This document shows, piece by piece, positions 51,491-62,755 of a stretch of 64,000 nucleotides of DNA. Both the position numbers and the translations under genes were made by a program. Numbering within the stretch: position 1 is the stretch's first letter; each line of letters opens with the position of its first letter. The notes under the pieces were generated by a model, which searched no databases, was not told the DNA's origin, and saw only the letters and a program-made list of their open reading frames with translations. The stretch is from Lingula anatina (Eukaryota > Brachiopoda > Lingulata > Lingulida > Lingulidae): assembly GCF_001039355.2 (NCBI RefSeq), contig NW_019773648.1, positions 561,073 through 625,072 of the forward strand, written 5' to 3'.

Positions 51491-52660
51491 TGACACACAT
51501 TCATGGTCAGTCTAAAATCTCAGCTAACACATTGCCAAGCATGTCTCTGCAGAGGCTCTGTGTACATTGAGCGGTACATTTAACTGGGCCGGTACAATTT
51601 GAGAGAACTAAACGTGTAAAACAGGTGTTTTACCCCTTTTCACAAGTTCTCCACAAGCTTGTCTCCTGTTGTTTAGAAGCACGGAGATATGTTTTTGTGA
51701 CTCTATAACAAAGTGGCTCATTTGTCAAAATTAAGGGATAGCATCTTAAAGCAATAGATGCAACTCAGTGCTTTATAAACGGTGCCCCCGCTCTAGATCT
51801 CTCCCCGCATGGCACTCAGCATTTAGGGGTTGAAACAGGGGTAAAGTTGATGGGCTGGCAGTCGTTTGCTAGCTTTCAGAGCCTCATACGACAGCTGGGC
51901 TGAATCCTCCCCAGGGAGGCGAGAGCGTCAACACCCAGAGTGTATCGAGTCCTAAAAGTACCAGGTGTCCAACCTAAACTGTGCTGTTCTTAACTATACC
52001 GGTTTTTTATGTAAAAGGTTATTTGTTGTCGGGAACCACGAGAGCCTACATTCTTTTTGGCGACTCCCGATTCCGGGGCCAGTTCGTTGTTGTGGCTGAC
52101 TAGCATGCGTCATCTGGGACTCGAGCTCGTGACTTTGCGTTACCATGGCTTTTGGATTATTTTTGCAGCCGTGCCTCCGTTCCTACCTGTTTCCTCTTAC
52201 AGTAATCAAACGCAATTTTTAGAAAGTATTTCTCGCAAAAATAAAATTACACGGAATATGGTAGGACTGGTATAAGCGTCTAACTGTGTGCAAGACAGCG
52301 GAGTTACCGCGGAGCCGCAGAAGCTTCTCTGATATACGAGGCCTTACTAGAGAAGGTGACACGGAGTACTCATAGACAGATTACCTTTTTACTATGGCTT
52401 TGTTTTATGCTGAAATTTAGTTTGGCCTCACCTATGACGTTAAAGAGCATAATGGGGTCAAAGGCTGTCCACACTGGGGCGGTTTTAATTTAAGCAAATC
52501 CTCAAGAAGATGGAGTCAATAAAAATCGTTCGAATGTGTAAAAGCTGATGCGCCTTCCATTCAAACAATTGCGACGATGAGAGTTTTGAGAAAAACATAT
52601 TTAGCAAATAATACCGCCGAGAGAATATCATTTTTGTCAGTTAATGAGGGTTTTACAGGT
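49780..52660. other. Intergenic region upstream of OXR1
   Basis: No gene is recognised between the divergent OXR1 promoter and the transposon-rich block. Microsatellites lie at 50699-50747 (AC then AG) and 51447-51488 (CT). An A/G-rich stretch at 50190-50345 produces Lys/Arg-rich spurious ORFs. Confidence 0.5.
51330..51490 (+). mobile_element. Possible tRNA-derived SINE with CT tail
   Basis: CCGAGTTAGCTGAATTGG resembles a polymerase III A box, and about 40 bases further GGCGATAAATTCGACC resembles a degraded B box. The segment ends in (CT)n. There is no second copy in the window to confirm the boundaries. Confidence 0.35.
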
Positions 52661-52667
52661 GATATGA

Positions 52668-52956
52668 CAGGGGCGGATCCAGGATTGTTTGAAGGGGGGA
52701 CCGTTTTTTTAGCAATTAAAGGCGTTGGATATCAAGCCGACCCTTCCCCCCCCCCTGCGTGGGGTTTGGGGTCCAGAGAGGGCCCAAAAAATTGATGTTT
52801 TGGAGGGCAAACGGTGCCATTTGGTACGGTTTAGAATTATGGTTCAGTAAAAATTCTAATTTTAATAGAGGAATATTAGTGTGACTTTTTTCAGAAACCG
52901 AAGGGGGGGGGGGGGGAGTCAGGACTTCCCCGATCCCCCCTAAATCCGCCACTGGT
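52668..52956. mobile_element. MITE with GGCGGATCCAGGA / AAATCCGCCACTG ends
   Basis: The left end CAGGGGCGGATCCAGG and right end CCTAAATCCGCCACTG form inverted repeats of the kind seen in hAT-type MITEs of many invertebrates. Poly-G and poly-C inner arms and GGTACGGTTTAGAATTATGG are shared with 53640-53875 (reverse orientation). Confidence 0.7.
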
Positions 52957-53639
52957 AAGGGTGTTGTCATAAAGATGTTTTTAAACGAATTATGTATAAA
53001 AGTTCCATAGGCTTTTTACCAATTTTTGAAAAGATTTTTCCACATAAATATGTATTCAAAAGATCGAATTGCTTTTCAGAAAACAGTTGAATCTTAGCTA
53101 AAAAATTGGATAGGCATGATACATTCATGGAATAAAACCTCCTGAATGTGCATGTAGAGCCTGTACGCGACGGAAATGATTGCTTATAAAAATTAACTAT
53201 TTATGCCTGTTATATTTGAGATTTCGTACTTGAAAGGGAAAGATTAAAAAGAAAGCAGAGCCTATCAAATTTATCTTGGATGTCATCATTTCCTCAAGAA
53301 GTGTACCTTATAACTTTAATGTTCTATTTAGCTATTAAATACGGTGAAGAAGCCTACATCATGGTATTCTGTTTTATCTCATGTACAGAACTAATCCATT
53401 TGTTTTCCTTTGAATAATTCAGAAGCAATTCTGGAAAATTATTCACTGTGTTAATGGATATATAAATGCTTCATTTTCAAGAATTATTACTTGAATAAGA
53501 ATGGCGCCATGGATGGCTGCCAGTGCCACAGATTGGCTTTTCACAGGATATTCACAGATATGTCTTTAGATAAATAGACGGTCATTTAACTATCTCTGGA
53601 TTTTCCCGTTTTTCCTGTATAAACTGCCACCCTGGTAGA

Positions 53640-53875
53640 GGGTACTGCAATGGCGGGTTTTGGGGGGTTACAGAGGGGTCCTGACCCCCTCCCACCCTTC
53701 GATTTCTGAAAAAAATCACACCAATGGTCCCATCTTGAAATTATAATTTTGACTAGCTGAATCATAGTTCTAAACCGTACCAGATGGCATCGTTCGCCCT
53801 CTGAAATACCAAAGTGGGGGAGGGGGGGGGGGGGGTGAGGATCGGCTTCGCATCTCTGGATCCGTTCCTGTTCTG
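53640..53875. mobile_element. Second, reversed and diverged copy of the 52668 MITE
   Basis: It contains GAATCATAGTTCTAAACCGT and GGATCGGCTTCGCATCTCTG in reverse orientation to the first copy, with its own G- and C-homopolymer arms. The ends have decayed. Confidence 0.6.
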
Positions 53876-54455
53876 TGTTATTTTATTTAATGTGTCTTTG
53901 ATGAGTTTTGTGGAAGACATCCTTTAAAAAGATGGCAGAGAAGGAGCGAAATCATATAAAGACACTGTATAATCGCGCAGTTCTCTAAATTTCGCAGTTC
54001 TTTACAAATATTTTTATATAATTTCCGCACATTAAATATTTCCGAAAGTTTGATTTGTCTTCCAGTAAACATCTGAATCTTTGAAGGAAATTTGGATAGA
54101 CATACAGGGTACGGTCGCTTGCTCTGCTTGGATACTTGTTATTGCTATTGGTTTTTAAAGTGTTCCGATGTGTGACATGAATGGAAGTCCACAAAAAACC
54201 GTAGTCCGCTTCCCCTTGCTTTGTACAGGTGACATTCGTCCCGTTTACTAACCCCAACACACCGACTAACCCTAACCTGTACTAATCAATTCATATGGGA
54301 GCCCGGACTTCCATTACTAGGACTACCATTCCGGCAGCGGGTTTAAAAGTACGGCCAGTGGGTGCAAGGCTGTCTCTGGTGACGTGGACGTGTTCGCTGT
54401 ACTTCCGCGCTGTCGGTAGAGGGGAATCACGCAGGGAAAAAAACTTTGTGGAAGA

Positions 54456-55354
54456 TTTTTTTCTGTCGCCGCTGAAGAAGCGGGGAATTTCCGTCAGTAG
54501 TGTGCAGACGGCAACCTCGAATTTATAGGAGGGGAGAATCAGAATATGACAGTTATTCGAATTAACAGAAGTTAGATGAGGGAGTTGGATTAGTCGCTGA
54601 TAAGAGAGTCTTAGCTATACCAGAAGCGTTTCAAAATTTTTAGAGACTATAACCTCTAAAAGTGTATTATCAGTTGTTTGTTTGAAGATGAATAAATAAA
54701 TAAAACTGTATTTGTACCAGGTGTGTTTTAGATTGCTTACCACAAATGTGCAAATTTAATACATGTACAAAGCGAATCTTTTTTTGGCTGCCATCATTTT
54801 CCTAATTAATGCAGGTATAGATTATTATTTTGTTGTGTAGCTATTGAATTAATAAATACGTCGTATGAGCCTAGAGAAAAAACATTCTACCTTATTTCAG
54901 GTTTATTTTTTCTGTCGCCGCTGAAGAAGCGGGGAATTTCCGTCAGTAGTGTGCAGACGGCAACCTCGAATTTATAGGAGGGGAGAATCAGAATATGACA
55001 GTTATTCGAATTAACAGAAGTTAGATGAGGGAGTTGGATTAGTCGCTGATAAGAGAGTCTTAGCTATACCAGAAGCGTTTCAAAATTTTTAGAGAATATA
55101 ACCTCTAAAAGTGTATTATCAGTTGTTTGTTTGAAGATGAATAAATAAATAAAACTGTATTTGTACCAGGTGTGTTTTAGATTGCTTACCACAAATGTGC
55201 AAATTTAATACATGTACAAAGCGAATCTTTTTTTGGCTGCCATCATTTTCCTAATTAATGCAGGTATAGATTATTATTTTGTTGTGTAGCTATTGAATTA
55301 ATAAATACGTCGTATGAGCCTAGAGAAAAAACATTCTACCTTATTTCAGGTTTA
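54456..55354. repeat. Tandem duplication, about 449-base unit
   Basis: Positions 54456-54904 and 54905-55353 are near-identical; a C/A change and a T-run length difference were noticed. No N is at the junction. The unit starts TTTTCTGTCGCCGCTGAAG and ends TTATTTCAGGTTTA. No ORF of note. High identity means it is recent. Confidence 0.9.
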
Positions 55355-56078
55355 TTTTTTCCTTTGTTTCCTTTTAAATAATTCAGATTTAATTTTGGAA
55401 AGAGATTTCATTTGCCTTTGTTTGCTACGTATACCAGAATTCATTTATCAAATGAATACATTTGTTTCACTTCAAATATTTTAGATTCAATTTGGAAAAA
55501 ATGAATAAACTGATGGCATACAAAATACTAATGATATCTAGACTGTTATTCACCCTCATTTAATTCTGTACCTTAAGTTATTTTAAGTGATAATAATAAT
55601 AATTCAATTTAATTTCAATTTATTTCTGTACTGGTACATAAATAACCATGACCTTGTACATAATAATAATAACAACGTAATAATTTTTGAGTTTCGAAGC
55701 TATAAAATATGACACTACAACTAAAATGGTTATTTCAAATTGAAAAATTGAAAAGTAATGATATTAAAATGGTATTAAAAGTGAAGAGAAAAATACCCTA
55801 TTATAATGTTCTGTAAAGTATAAAAATGTTCAATCATTAAATTGTAAAAGATAAACCTAGCATTATTTGAAACGCTAAGCAGCAGTTATCTGATAATGTG
55901 TAAAACAAAAACACACGAAATTGGAGAGTTGGCAACCCTTTCGAACAAGAGATAATCCATCTATCCTATCTTGGGGGGAGGGAGGGGGGGGGGAGCAGAG
56001 CAACATGCCTTTTCTGGCCTTTTTCTCTTACATATTGCTACTTGTGTCATTGTTTGAACATATATATATATATATGCA

Positions 56079-56575
56079 AGCCAGACATCAGAGCCGCTTA
56101 AGCTGAGGGCAGTTTAGCGAGAAACACCTCGGAGATGGACCGATCCCGCTAGATCGATCTAGGTATGGGAATGGGGTCTAAGTCCCATCAGCTTAGGTAG
56201 AATATAGAAAAGCTTGTGTTACACGAGCACGGTGGAAAAAACAGGTGTGTCATTCAGTTAAGCTGATTGTACTAAGCGGGAGATCCACGTAGACCGATGG
56301 TGTGTCTAGGGGACCATTCCCACAGATATTTGGATCGATCTATCTCCCTGGGGAGTCTCAATAAATTGCTATCAAACTAATCGACTTAAACGTCTGTCAC
56401 GCCTAGTAAAACTGTTAGGGGGTAAATATTATCTTTACCCCTAACTGATTCGGTGTGCGTGACAGACATGTAAGCCTCTTGAGCTGATAGCAATTTAGCG
56501 AGAACCCCCAGGGAGTTAGGTCGATCCAGATGGATCGATTTAAGTATGGGAACCCAGTCTATGTGAATGAGGTCC
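56079..56575. mobile_element. Cluster of three fold-back MITE pieces, family 2
   Basis: Positions 56079-56165 are a right half (AGACATCAGAGCCGCTTAAG to GATCGATCTAGGTATGGGAA). Positions 56166-56320 are a short variant starting GGGGTCTAAGTCCCATCAG. Positions 56320-56575 are nearly complete, with arms CTTAAACGTCTGTCACGC and GTGCGTGACAGACATGTAAG around AGGGGGTAAATATTATC. The latter two are repeated at 59109-59520 in the duplicate. Confidence 0.7.
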
Positions 56576-56824
56576 TAGTTATCTATAGGAGCAAATCTTT
56601 TGCCTAAATCATTTCATTACAATTCTTAATTGGCGAAAAGCATTCGAAATGCATGCCTAGAAATCTGTAAAAAAAAGATCAAAAGAATGCATCAAAACAT
56701 CAGTTAAGAGTTTATTAATCTTTTACTATTGGCATAATACCTGTATAATGCGGGTCATACAGTGGCATCACTCTGTTAGTATTGACATTAAGTAATGAGA
56801 AGGCGACAAGGAAGTGGCGGTGGC

Positions 56825-56830
56825 TATAAA
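56825..56830 (+). promoter_or_regulatory. TATA box of the BRICHOS gene (copy A)
   Basis: TATAAA in GGCTATAAATTGCCCG lies about 30 bases upstream of a likely start near 56855. A non-coding exon ending ACAAG at 56895 follows, with donor GTAAGA. The same box is at 59736-59741 in copy B. Confidence 0.7.
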
Positions 56831-56854
56831 TTGCCCGGATTACCGTGCTTTCAG

Positions 56855-56895
56855 AAGCATTGCCGACTCGGAAGTTCTCGCAGAACAGAAACAAG
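56855..56895 (+). other. BRICHOS gene 5' UTR exon (copy A)
   Basis: Positions follow from the TATA box and the donor ACAAG/GTAAGA at 56895/56896. The next acceptor (ACCTAG, 57453) opens the first coding exon nine bases before... the ATG at 57462. The copy B equivalent ends at 59806. The start site is inferred. Confidence 0.6.
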
Positions 56896-56965
56896 GTAAG
56901 AGTTAACATCACTGTAATGGAAAGGTACCTATTTTTTAAAATCCTCACTCATGTACACGCGTCGA

Positions 56966-57294
56966 GTCCGTAGCCAGGGGGTTCGTGGAGGGAGGGGTGT
57001 TTCGATCATACCGCCCTTTTTGTGTGTGTGACAGGAGTGTTCGTCCGCCAGGAACTGTTGTTCTTTCTTTATTACTTTGCACAAGTGGCATATAATCCCA
57101 TATACATTGTACTAACCCCGTAATACTCCGACTTGCCCTTACCTGTACTGATCATGTGGGACCCATATTTCCATTTTTAGGACTGCCATTTCTGTGGCAA
57201 CGGACAGGTGCATGAAGGTTTCGTGGAAAAAAGTTTCTTTTTTTCCGAAAAAGACCCCCCCCCCCTTTGAAATCGCTGGCTACGGTTCTAATAT
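56966..57294. mobile_element. MITE with CCGTAGCCAGGGGG / CTGGCTACGG ends
   Basis: The ends GTCCGTAGCCAGGGGGTTCG and GCTGGCTACGGTTC are inverted, with poly-C inside the right end. It sits wholly inside the 5' UTR intron of the BRICHOS gene, and the same element occupies 59876-60204 in the duplicate. A stretch near 54236-54350 shares internal sequence (GGACTTCCATTACTAGGACT type) and is a decayed relative. Confidence 0.7.
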
Positions 57295-57461
57295 ATCAAT
57301 TATTGCAACGCATAATTCTAAGGCACCGTTGTAACTTTGTTAAAGTCGATCCAAACTGTTGCTTGTAAAAGGGACACGGTTTTCTGGTGAATAAAGGTTT
57401 TCCCATCATTTTAGTGACATTTTGATAATATCTTTGAATACATTTTTACCTAGGTTGGTAC

Positions 57462-59053
57462 ATGATGAATACGCTGATTGTTATTATCTCGTGCATCTAC
57501 ATGGCCCGTGCCCTTCCACACCCTGAAAAAACCATGAGAGTGGAGAAAACCAAGCGGGATGCTGGAGCGATAGGCCTACACGTAGGCAATTTATTTTACT
57601 TTATTTATCAATGTCTACATAACGTTTTTAAAAAGAGACCTGCACAGAGAAATTTATAAAAGGAATAAATGAAAAAAAAAAAGACAATTTTACCCATATA
57701 GATAGATATAAAGATGTTTGATATCGCTCCACCGATCACGTGTCTTGCTTGGTCTCAGCATTGACGACGATGAAACGCATTTTTGACATTATGGCATATA
57801 ATATTGAAAATTCAACATTCATTTTTAATGGTATATTTTCGGGTTGATTTTGTTATGTTAAAGCAGCTGTTCAGTACACTAGTGCAAGTGTATAATTTGG
57901 CAGAAGCGATCTCAACCACTTCGTTTGTAGATCATATATTTTTTCGTATTTCCAGCACTACAATGTCCATGCCCATGAAATGGGAACCCTGGTTGAAGAA
58001 AAAGTGGATGTGGACGAAGAGCGAGGACTGGTCAGCTACTCCATTCCACAGCACAATGACATAGACGAATCTGTGTTTGTGTACGATTTCAAAAATGTAA
58101 GTTGCACATGTATGTTACTTTAGGCCACATGGCTTTCATAATTTCAGCTTCGTGCAATTTGGTTTTTAACCGATGATTTCTATTGTTATCTGTTTATAAC
58201 CAAAAATGTTTATCACAGTTGTTTGCATTTAATATACAGGACATGTTTGGCATGTGCATTACAATGTACACTTGATAAAATAAAGGCGGTAAATTTAAAA
58301 TCCATTAAAACTATCACTTTCTTTCTAGAATCTGACTCTGATGATTTTTGCACAAGCAGGAAAATGTTATGTGGCTCCTTTGGACGACCGCGAGTCACAA
58401 GATCCAAAGACGACCGTTGCAGCTTTTCAGAGCACAGGCGAGCAGGTATTATTTCACACATTACATCTAACTGTCTACCTTTTTAATAAGATATACCGTT
58501 AATTATTAAGTGCTAACTTCAACCTTGGTTCAAATATTTAGATAAATATACAAATTGTGTTAGGTAAAATAATCTACCGAATACCAATTGCATCTATAGC
58601 CCTTAGTCGTATGGTGGCTTTATATCTATATAGGAAAAGGCTGTAAGCGGTATTGAGACCGACTCCTATGTCATAGATGGCGGGGAAGTTGAAGCGGATG
58701 CCGTTCTTCCCCCTGATCTTGTCGAACGATGTTCCGGAATGTCTATGTCAAGAGTGAAACCAATGTTGGAAACATTTAGTTTTGACTCGGACGGTAAGTA
58801 AAGTAACGGAGCTGAAAATTTAGCAGGTGTCACATTTCCTGTCACAACCCTTCTCCTCAAGATTCTTTTCATAGTTTTCCTATCCACACCCAAACGTCTG
58901 GTTATCTCGATTTATTCTACGCCCCTATCTGCATATGCAACCATTTGGTGACGTATTACCATATCTGTAGGTCGCAGCNGGAGGGGGGGGAGCAGAGCAA
59001 CATGCCTTTTCTGGCCTTTTTCTCTTACATATTGCTACTTGTGTCATTGTTTG

Positions 59054-59114
<61 letters not shown>

Positions 59115-61450
59115 GAATGGGGTCTAAGTCCCATCAGCTTAGGTAGAATATAGAAAAGCTTGTGTTACACGAGCACGGTGGAAAAAACAGGTGTGTCATT
59201 CAGTTAAGCTGATTGTACTAAGCGGGAGATCCACGTAGACCGATGGTGTGTCTAGGGGACCATTCCCACAGATATTTGGATCGATCTATCTCCCTGGGGA
59301 GTCTCAATAAATTGCTATCAAACTAATCGACTTAAACGTCTGTCACGCCTAGTAAAACTGTTAGGGGGTAAATATTATCTTTACCCCTAACTGATTCGGT
59401 GTGCGTGACAGACATGTAAGCCTCTTGAGCTGATAGCAATTTAGCGAGAACCCCCAGGGAGTTAGGTCGATCCAGATGGATCGATTTAAGTATGGGAACC
59501 CAGTCTATGTGAATGGGGTCCTAGTTATCTATAGGAGCAAATCTTTTGCCTAAATCATTTCATTACAATTCTTAATTGGCGAAAAGCATTCGAAATGCAT
59601 GCCTAGAAATCTGTAAAAAAAGATCAAAAGAATGCATCAAAACATTAGTTAAGAGTTTATTAATCTTTTACTATTGGCATAATACCTGTATAATGACATT
59701 AAGTAATGAGAAGGCGACAAGGAAGTGGCAGTGGCTATAAATTGCCCGGATTACCGTGCTTTCAGAAGCATTGCCGACTCGGAAGTTCTCGCAGAACAGA
59801 ATCAAGGTAAGAGTTAACATCACTGTAATGGAAAGGTACCTATTTTTTAAAATCCTTACTCATGCACACGTGTCGAGTCCGTAGCCAGGGGGTTCGTGGA
59901 GGGAGGGGTGTTTCGATCATACCGCCCTTTTTGTGTGTGTGACAGGAATGTTCGTCCGCCAGGAACTGTTGTTCTTTCTTCATTACTTTGCACAAGTGGC
60001 ATATAATCCCATATACATTGTACTAACCCCGTAATACTCCGACTTGCCCTTACCTGTATTAATCATGTGGGACCCATATTTCCATTTTTAGGACTGCCAT
60101 TTCTGTGGCAACGGAAAGGTGCATGAAGGTTTCGTGGAAAAAAGTTTCTTTTTTTCCGAAAAAGACCCCCCCCCCCTTTGAAATCGCTGGCTACGGTTCT
60201 AATATATCAATTATTGCAACGCATAATTCTAAGGCACTGCTGTAACTTTGTTAAAGTCGATCCAAACTGTTGCTTGTAAAAGGGACACAGTTTTCTGGTG
60301 ATTAAAGGATCATATTAGTGACATTTTGATAATATCTTTGAATACATTTTACGTAGGTTGGTACATGATGAATACGCTGATTGTTATTATCTCGTGCATC
60401 TGCATGGCCCGTGCCCTTCCACACCCTGAAAAAACTATGAGAGTGGAGAAAACCAAGCGGGATGCTGGAGAGATAGGCCTACACGTAGGCAATTTATTTT
60501 ACTTTATTTATCAATGTCTACATAACGTTTTTAAAAAGAGACCTGCACAGAGAAATTTATAAAAGGAATAAATGAAAAAAAAAGACAATTTTACCGATAT
60601 AGATAGATATAAAGAGATTTGATATCGCTCCACCGATCACGTGTCTTGCTTGGTCTCAGCATTGACGACGATGAAACGCATTTTTGACATTATGGCATAT
60701 AATATTGAAAATTCAACATTCATTTTTAATGGTATATTTTGGGGTTGATTTTGTTATGTTAAAGCAGCTGTTCAGTACACTAGTGCAAGTGTATAATTTG
60801 GCAGAAGCGATCTCAACCACTTCGTTTGTAGATCATATATTTTTTCGTATTTCCAGCACTACAATGTCCATGCCCATGAAATGGGAACCCTGGTTGAAGA
60901 AAAAGTGGATGTGGACGAAGAGCGAGGACTGGTCAGCTACTCCATTCCACAGCACAATGACATAGACGAATCTGTGTTTGTGTACGATTTCAAAAATGTA
61001 AGTTGCACATGTATGTTACTTAGGGCCACGTGGCTTTCATAATTTCAACTTCGTGCAATTTGGTTTTTAACCGATGATTTCTATTGTTATCTGTTTATGT
61101 CCAAAAATGTTTATCTCAGTTGTTTGCATTTAAGGGTCTATTCCCACAACTTAAGATCGATCTATCACCGCGGGGAGTCTCACTAGATTACTGTCAGATA
61201 ATCCCCCTTAAGTGTCCGTCCCCGCCTACTACAAGCTGTAAGGGGTAATTAACTTTCGTATCCGCCCGGCTGACAGCTATTTAGNGTACTCAAATATTTT
61301 GCCTTTCGCAAAACCAGATCCAAGTCCAAAGTTAATGGACTATAATGTGACTGTCAGAATACTTGTTTAAGCTTACGGCTTCATTTCACAACTGTTTTCT
61401 GTACAGAGACCTTTCAATTTAACTGTCTTTGGACTGCATGGGAACAATAA
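57462..61450 (+). CDS. Secreted BRICHOS-domain protein, five coding exons
   Basis: Exons 57462-57581, 57956-58096, 58329-58445, 58634-58793 and 61407-61450 (TAA 61448-61450). Total 582 bases, 193 codons, all junctions GT-AG and in phase. The N terminus MMNTLIVIISCIYMARA is a signal peptide with likely cleavage before LPHPEK. A basic KTKR site at 31-34 suggests propeptide removal. BRICHOS features: FVYDFKN with the conserved Asp, GKCYVAPLDD, and ERCSGM with the second conserved Cys. After the domain, a third Cys sits in the short tail FQFNCLWTAWEQ. BRICHOS domains are secretory-pathway chaperone-like modules that prevent aggregation of the attached peptide. The last exon lies beyond a partial second copy and an N. 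Its inclusion rests on phase fit, a strong acceptor (TTTTCTGTACAG) and AATAAA about 280 bases downstream (about 61732). The first four exons are firm; the fifth is probable. Confidence 0.8.
59058..59112. repeat. (AT)n microsatellite
   Basis: About 27 AT units in copy B, replacing the shorter (AT)n plus MITE fragment of copy A at 56059-56165. Confidence 0.95.
60365..60997 (+). pseudogene. Second copy of BRICHOS exons 1-2 (partial gene or other haplotype)
   Basis: Coding exons 60365-60484 and 60857-60997 parallel copy A with the same splice sites, TATA box (59736-59741) and 5' UTR exon end (59806). Two residue changes were noted: Tyr to Cys in the signal peptide (ISCICM) and Ala to Glu (GEIGLH). 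Exons 3 and 4 are missing: a MITE and an N follow at 61133-61285. As written it is not a complete gene. It is best read as the other allele misplaced in tandem, or as a truncated duplicate. The exons themselves show no stop or frameshift, so pseudogene here means incomplete. Confidence 0.75.
61133..61284. mobile_element. Fold-back MITE, family 2, truncated by N
   Basis: It starts GGGTCTATTCCCACAACTTA and contains GATCGATCTATCACCGCGGG and CTGTAAGGGGTAATTAACTT. It is broken off at N 61285 before its right end. It closely matches the reversed element at 33421-33634. Copy A lacks it at the equivalent site in intron 2 (58128). Confidence 0.75.
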
Positions 61451-61760
61451 CCGGATTTCTTTTACAACTATACATAAGTAGGTTCTGAATATACCTAATA
61501 TAGTTTAAAGGTGTTAATGTTTATATATATTATTATATGTTTATTATATAATGTTTATAATGTCGTTTATAACTGTGAATATACATGTACGTCTTTCTCT
61601 GCTGTTTGAGAGCAAAACTCATGTATTGAGTCAAGTTGATATACATGTAAAACTTAACCTTAGTGACATCTTTATTTTGATGTATTTTTGATTTATGTCC
61701 CTCTTTGCTTCCGCTGGGATTCAAAGAAATTAATAAATGTTGCATCTGCACGCTTATTTT
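61407..61760 (+). other. BRICHOS last exon and 3' UTR with poly(A) signal
   Basis: After acceptor TGTACAG, 44 coding bases end at TAA 61448-61450. An AT-rich stretch follows up to AATAAA at about 61732. A short terminal exon with a compact 3' UTR is consistent with a small secreted-protein gene. No second splice signal is needed. Confidence 0.5.
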
Positions 61761-62755
61761 TTCTGTTGGAGCACCTAATTAAAATGTACACTGTGACGCC
61801 TCTCTTTTTTGTATCTCCTCTACTCTCTCACTGTTCAGATAATGTACATACGATTTCAGAAACTATTGATTTCTTGAAATTCTTTATACCAAGTCTCTTA
61901 TAGTCCAATTCCATTGCAAAGTCGCATTTCTGTAGCATCGATTTCTGTTATCAGAAATTTATTATCTTTCGTTAATTCCATCGGTATAAAACCTGTATTA
62001 CACCTAGTAAAATATTGACTATTTTTGCTGGGTTGATTATAGAAGAAACACTAATTCTTTCAACGCGAATTCTGTTTGGCTTGCTTGATATTTGTCACAC
62101 ATAGCAATGAGACTTACCCAACTGGTACATGGCCAGCTTTATTATGGACAAATTGATTGGATTGTGTTAGTTGAGATTTTTCATCGCCTATGAGTGTGTT
62201 TCGGGGATAGGGAAGGGGAGTTGAATGTGTTTTGGAGAGAGAAGGACGGAGAGGGGGTGGAGTTGGGGAAGGGTGGGGCTAGTAAGTGTAGCAATTAGGA
62301 CGTTAAATTTGTCGACAAAACTCCTGTAGTATATAGCAATAATATAGCAACAATAATGGTTCTTTTTGTTGATTTTTGATTATCATTTGAAGTGTTGATG
62401 TGTTCGCCTCATTGCTGAAGGCGTGAAAGAAAATGATCAGGGAAGGTTAAGGAAAATCTTGCCTTAAGAATGATAGCTTAATTGACATTTCTTAAAATAT
62501 TTACCAAGAAGACAATGTAAACTGATTTTACACATTATCTCCTTTTATGTGGTGTCAAACATCTTTTAAATTAAGAAAAAATGAAGATAAAAGTAATTAA
62601 AAAAATTGCACTGTGGATGCAGATGAAACCCCCCGCTCCCCTGTTTACAATAATATTTTATCACAGGCAAACAGATAACCATCCAGTCTCCTGAAGACCT
62701 ACTTTATAGGACTTGAGATAGTGCAAAGGCTGGTAGGCGTAAACTTATATCAAAG
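61761..62755. other. Intergenic spacer before the lectin gene
   Basis: About 1 kb of AT-rich sequence with a short G/A-rich patch at 62200-62280. No ORF or repeat family was recognised. The promoter of the lectin gene must lie here, but no clear TATA box was chosen. Confidence 0.4.

Larger units (their letters stand above)
55978..61133. repeat. Large direct duplication carrying the 5' half of the BRICHOS gene
   Basis: Block A (about 55978-58128) and block B (58980-61133) share the start GGGGGAGCAGAGCAACATGC and run in parallel through promoter, 5' UTR exon, coding exons 1-2 and part of intron 2. A single N (58979) precedes B. Differences: 87 bases of MITE at 56079-56165 are absent from B, where an (AT)n tract is expanded. 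A has 34 bases (56751-56784) that B lacks. B ends in a MITE at 61133 that A lacks. Confidence 0.9.

Noticed and set aside
52057-52275. 72-codon plus-strand ORF with a hydrophobic stretch
   Set aside because: No family resemblance, no splice context and no conserved motif. It is most likely chance in a GC-richer patch.
57462-58793. BRICHOS gene as precursor of an arenicin-type antimicrobial peptide
   Set aside because: The predicted C terminus after the BRICHOS domain is short, acidic and has one Cys. No cationic Cys-bracketed hairpin peptide is encoded in any exon I could place.
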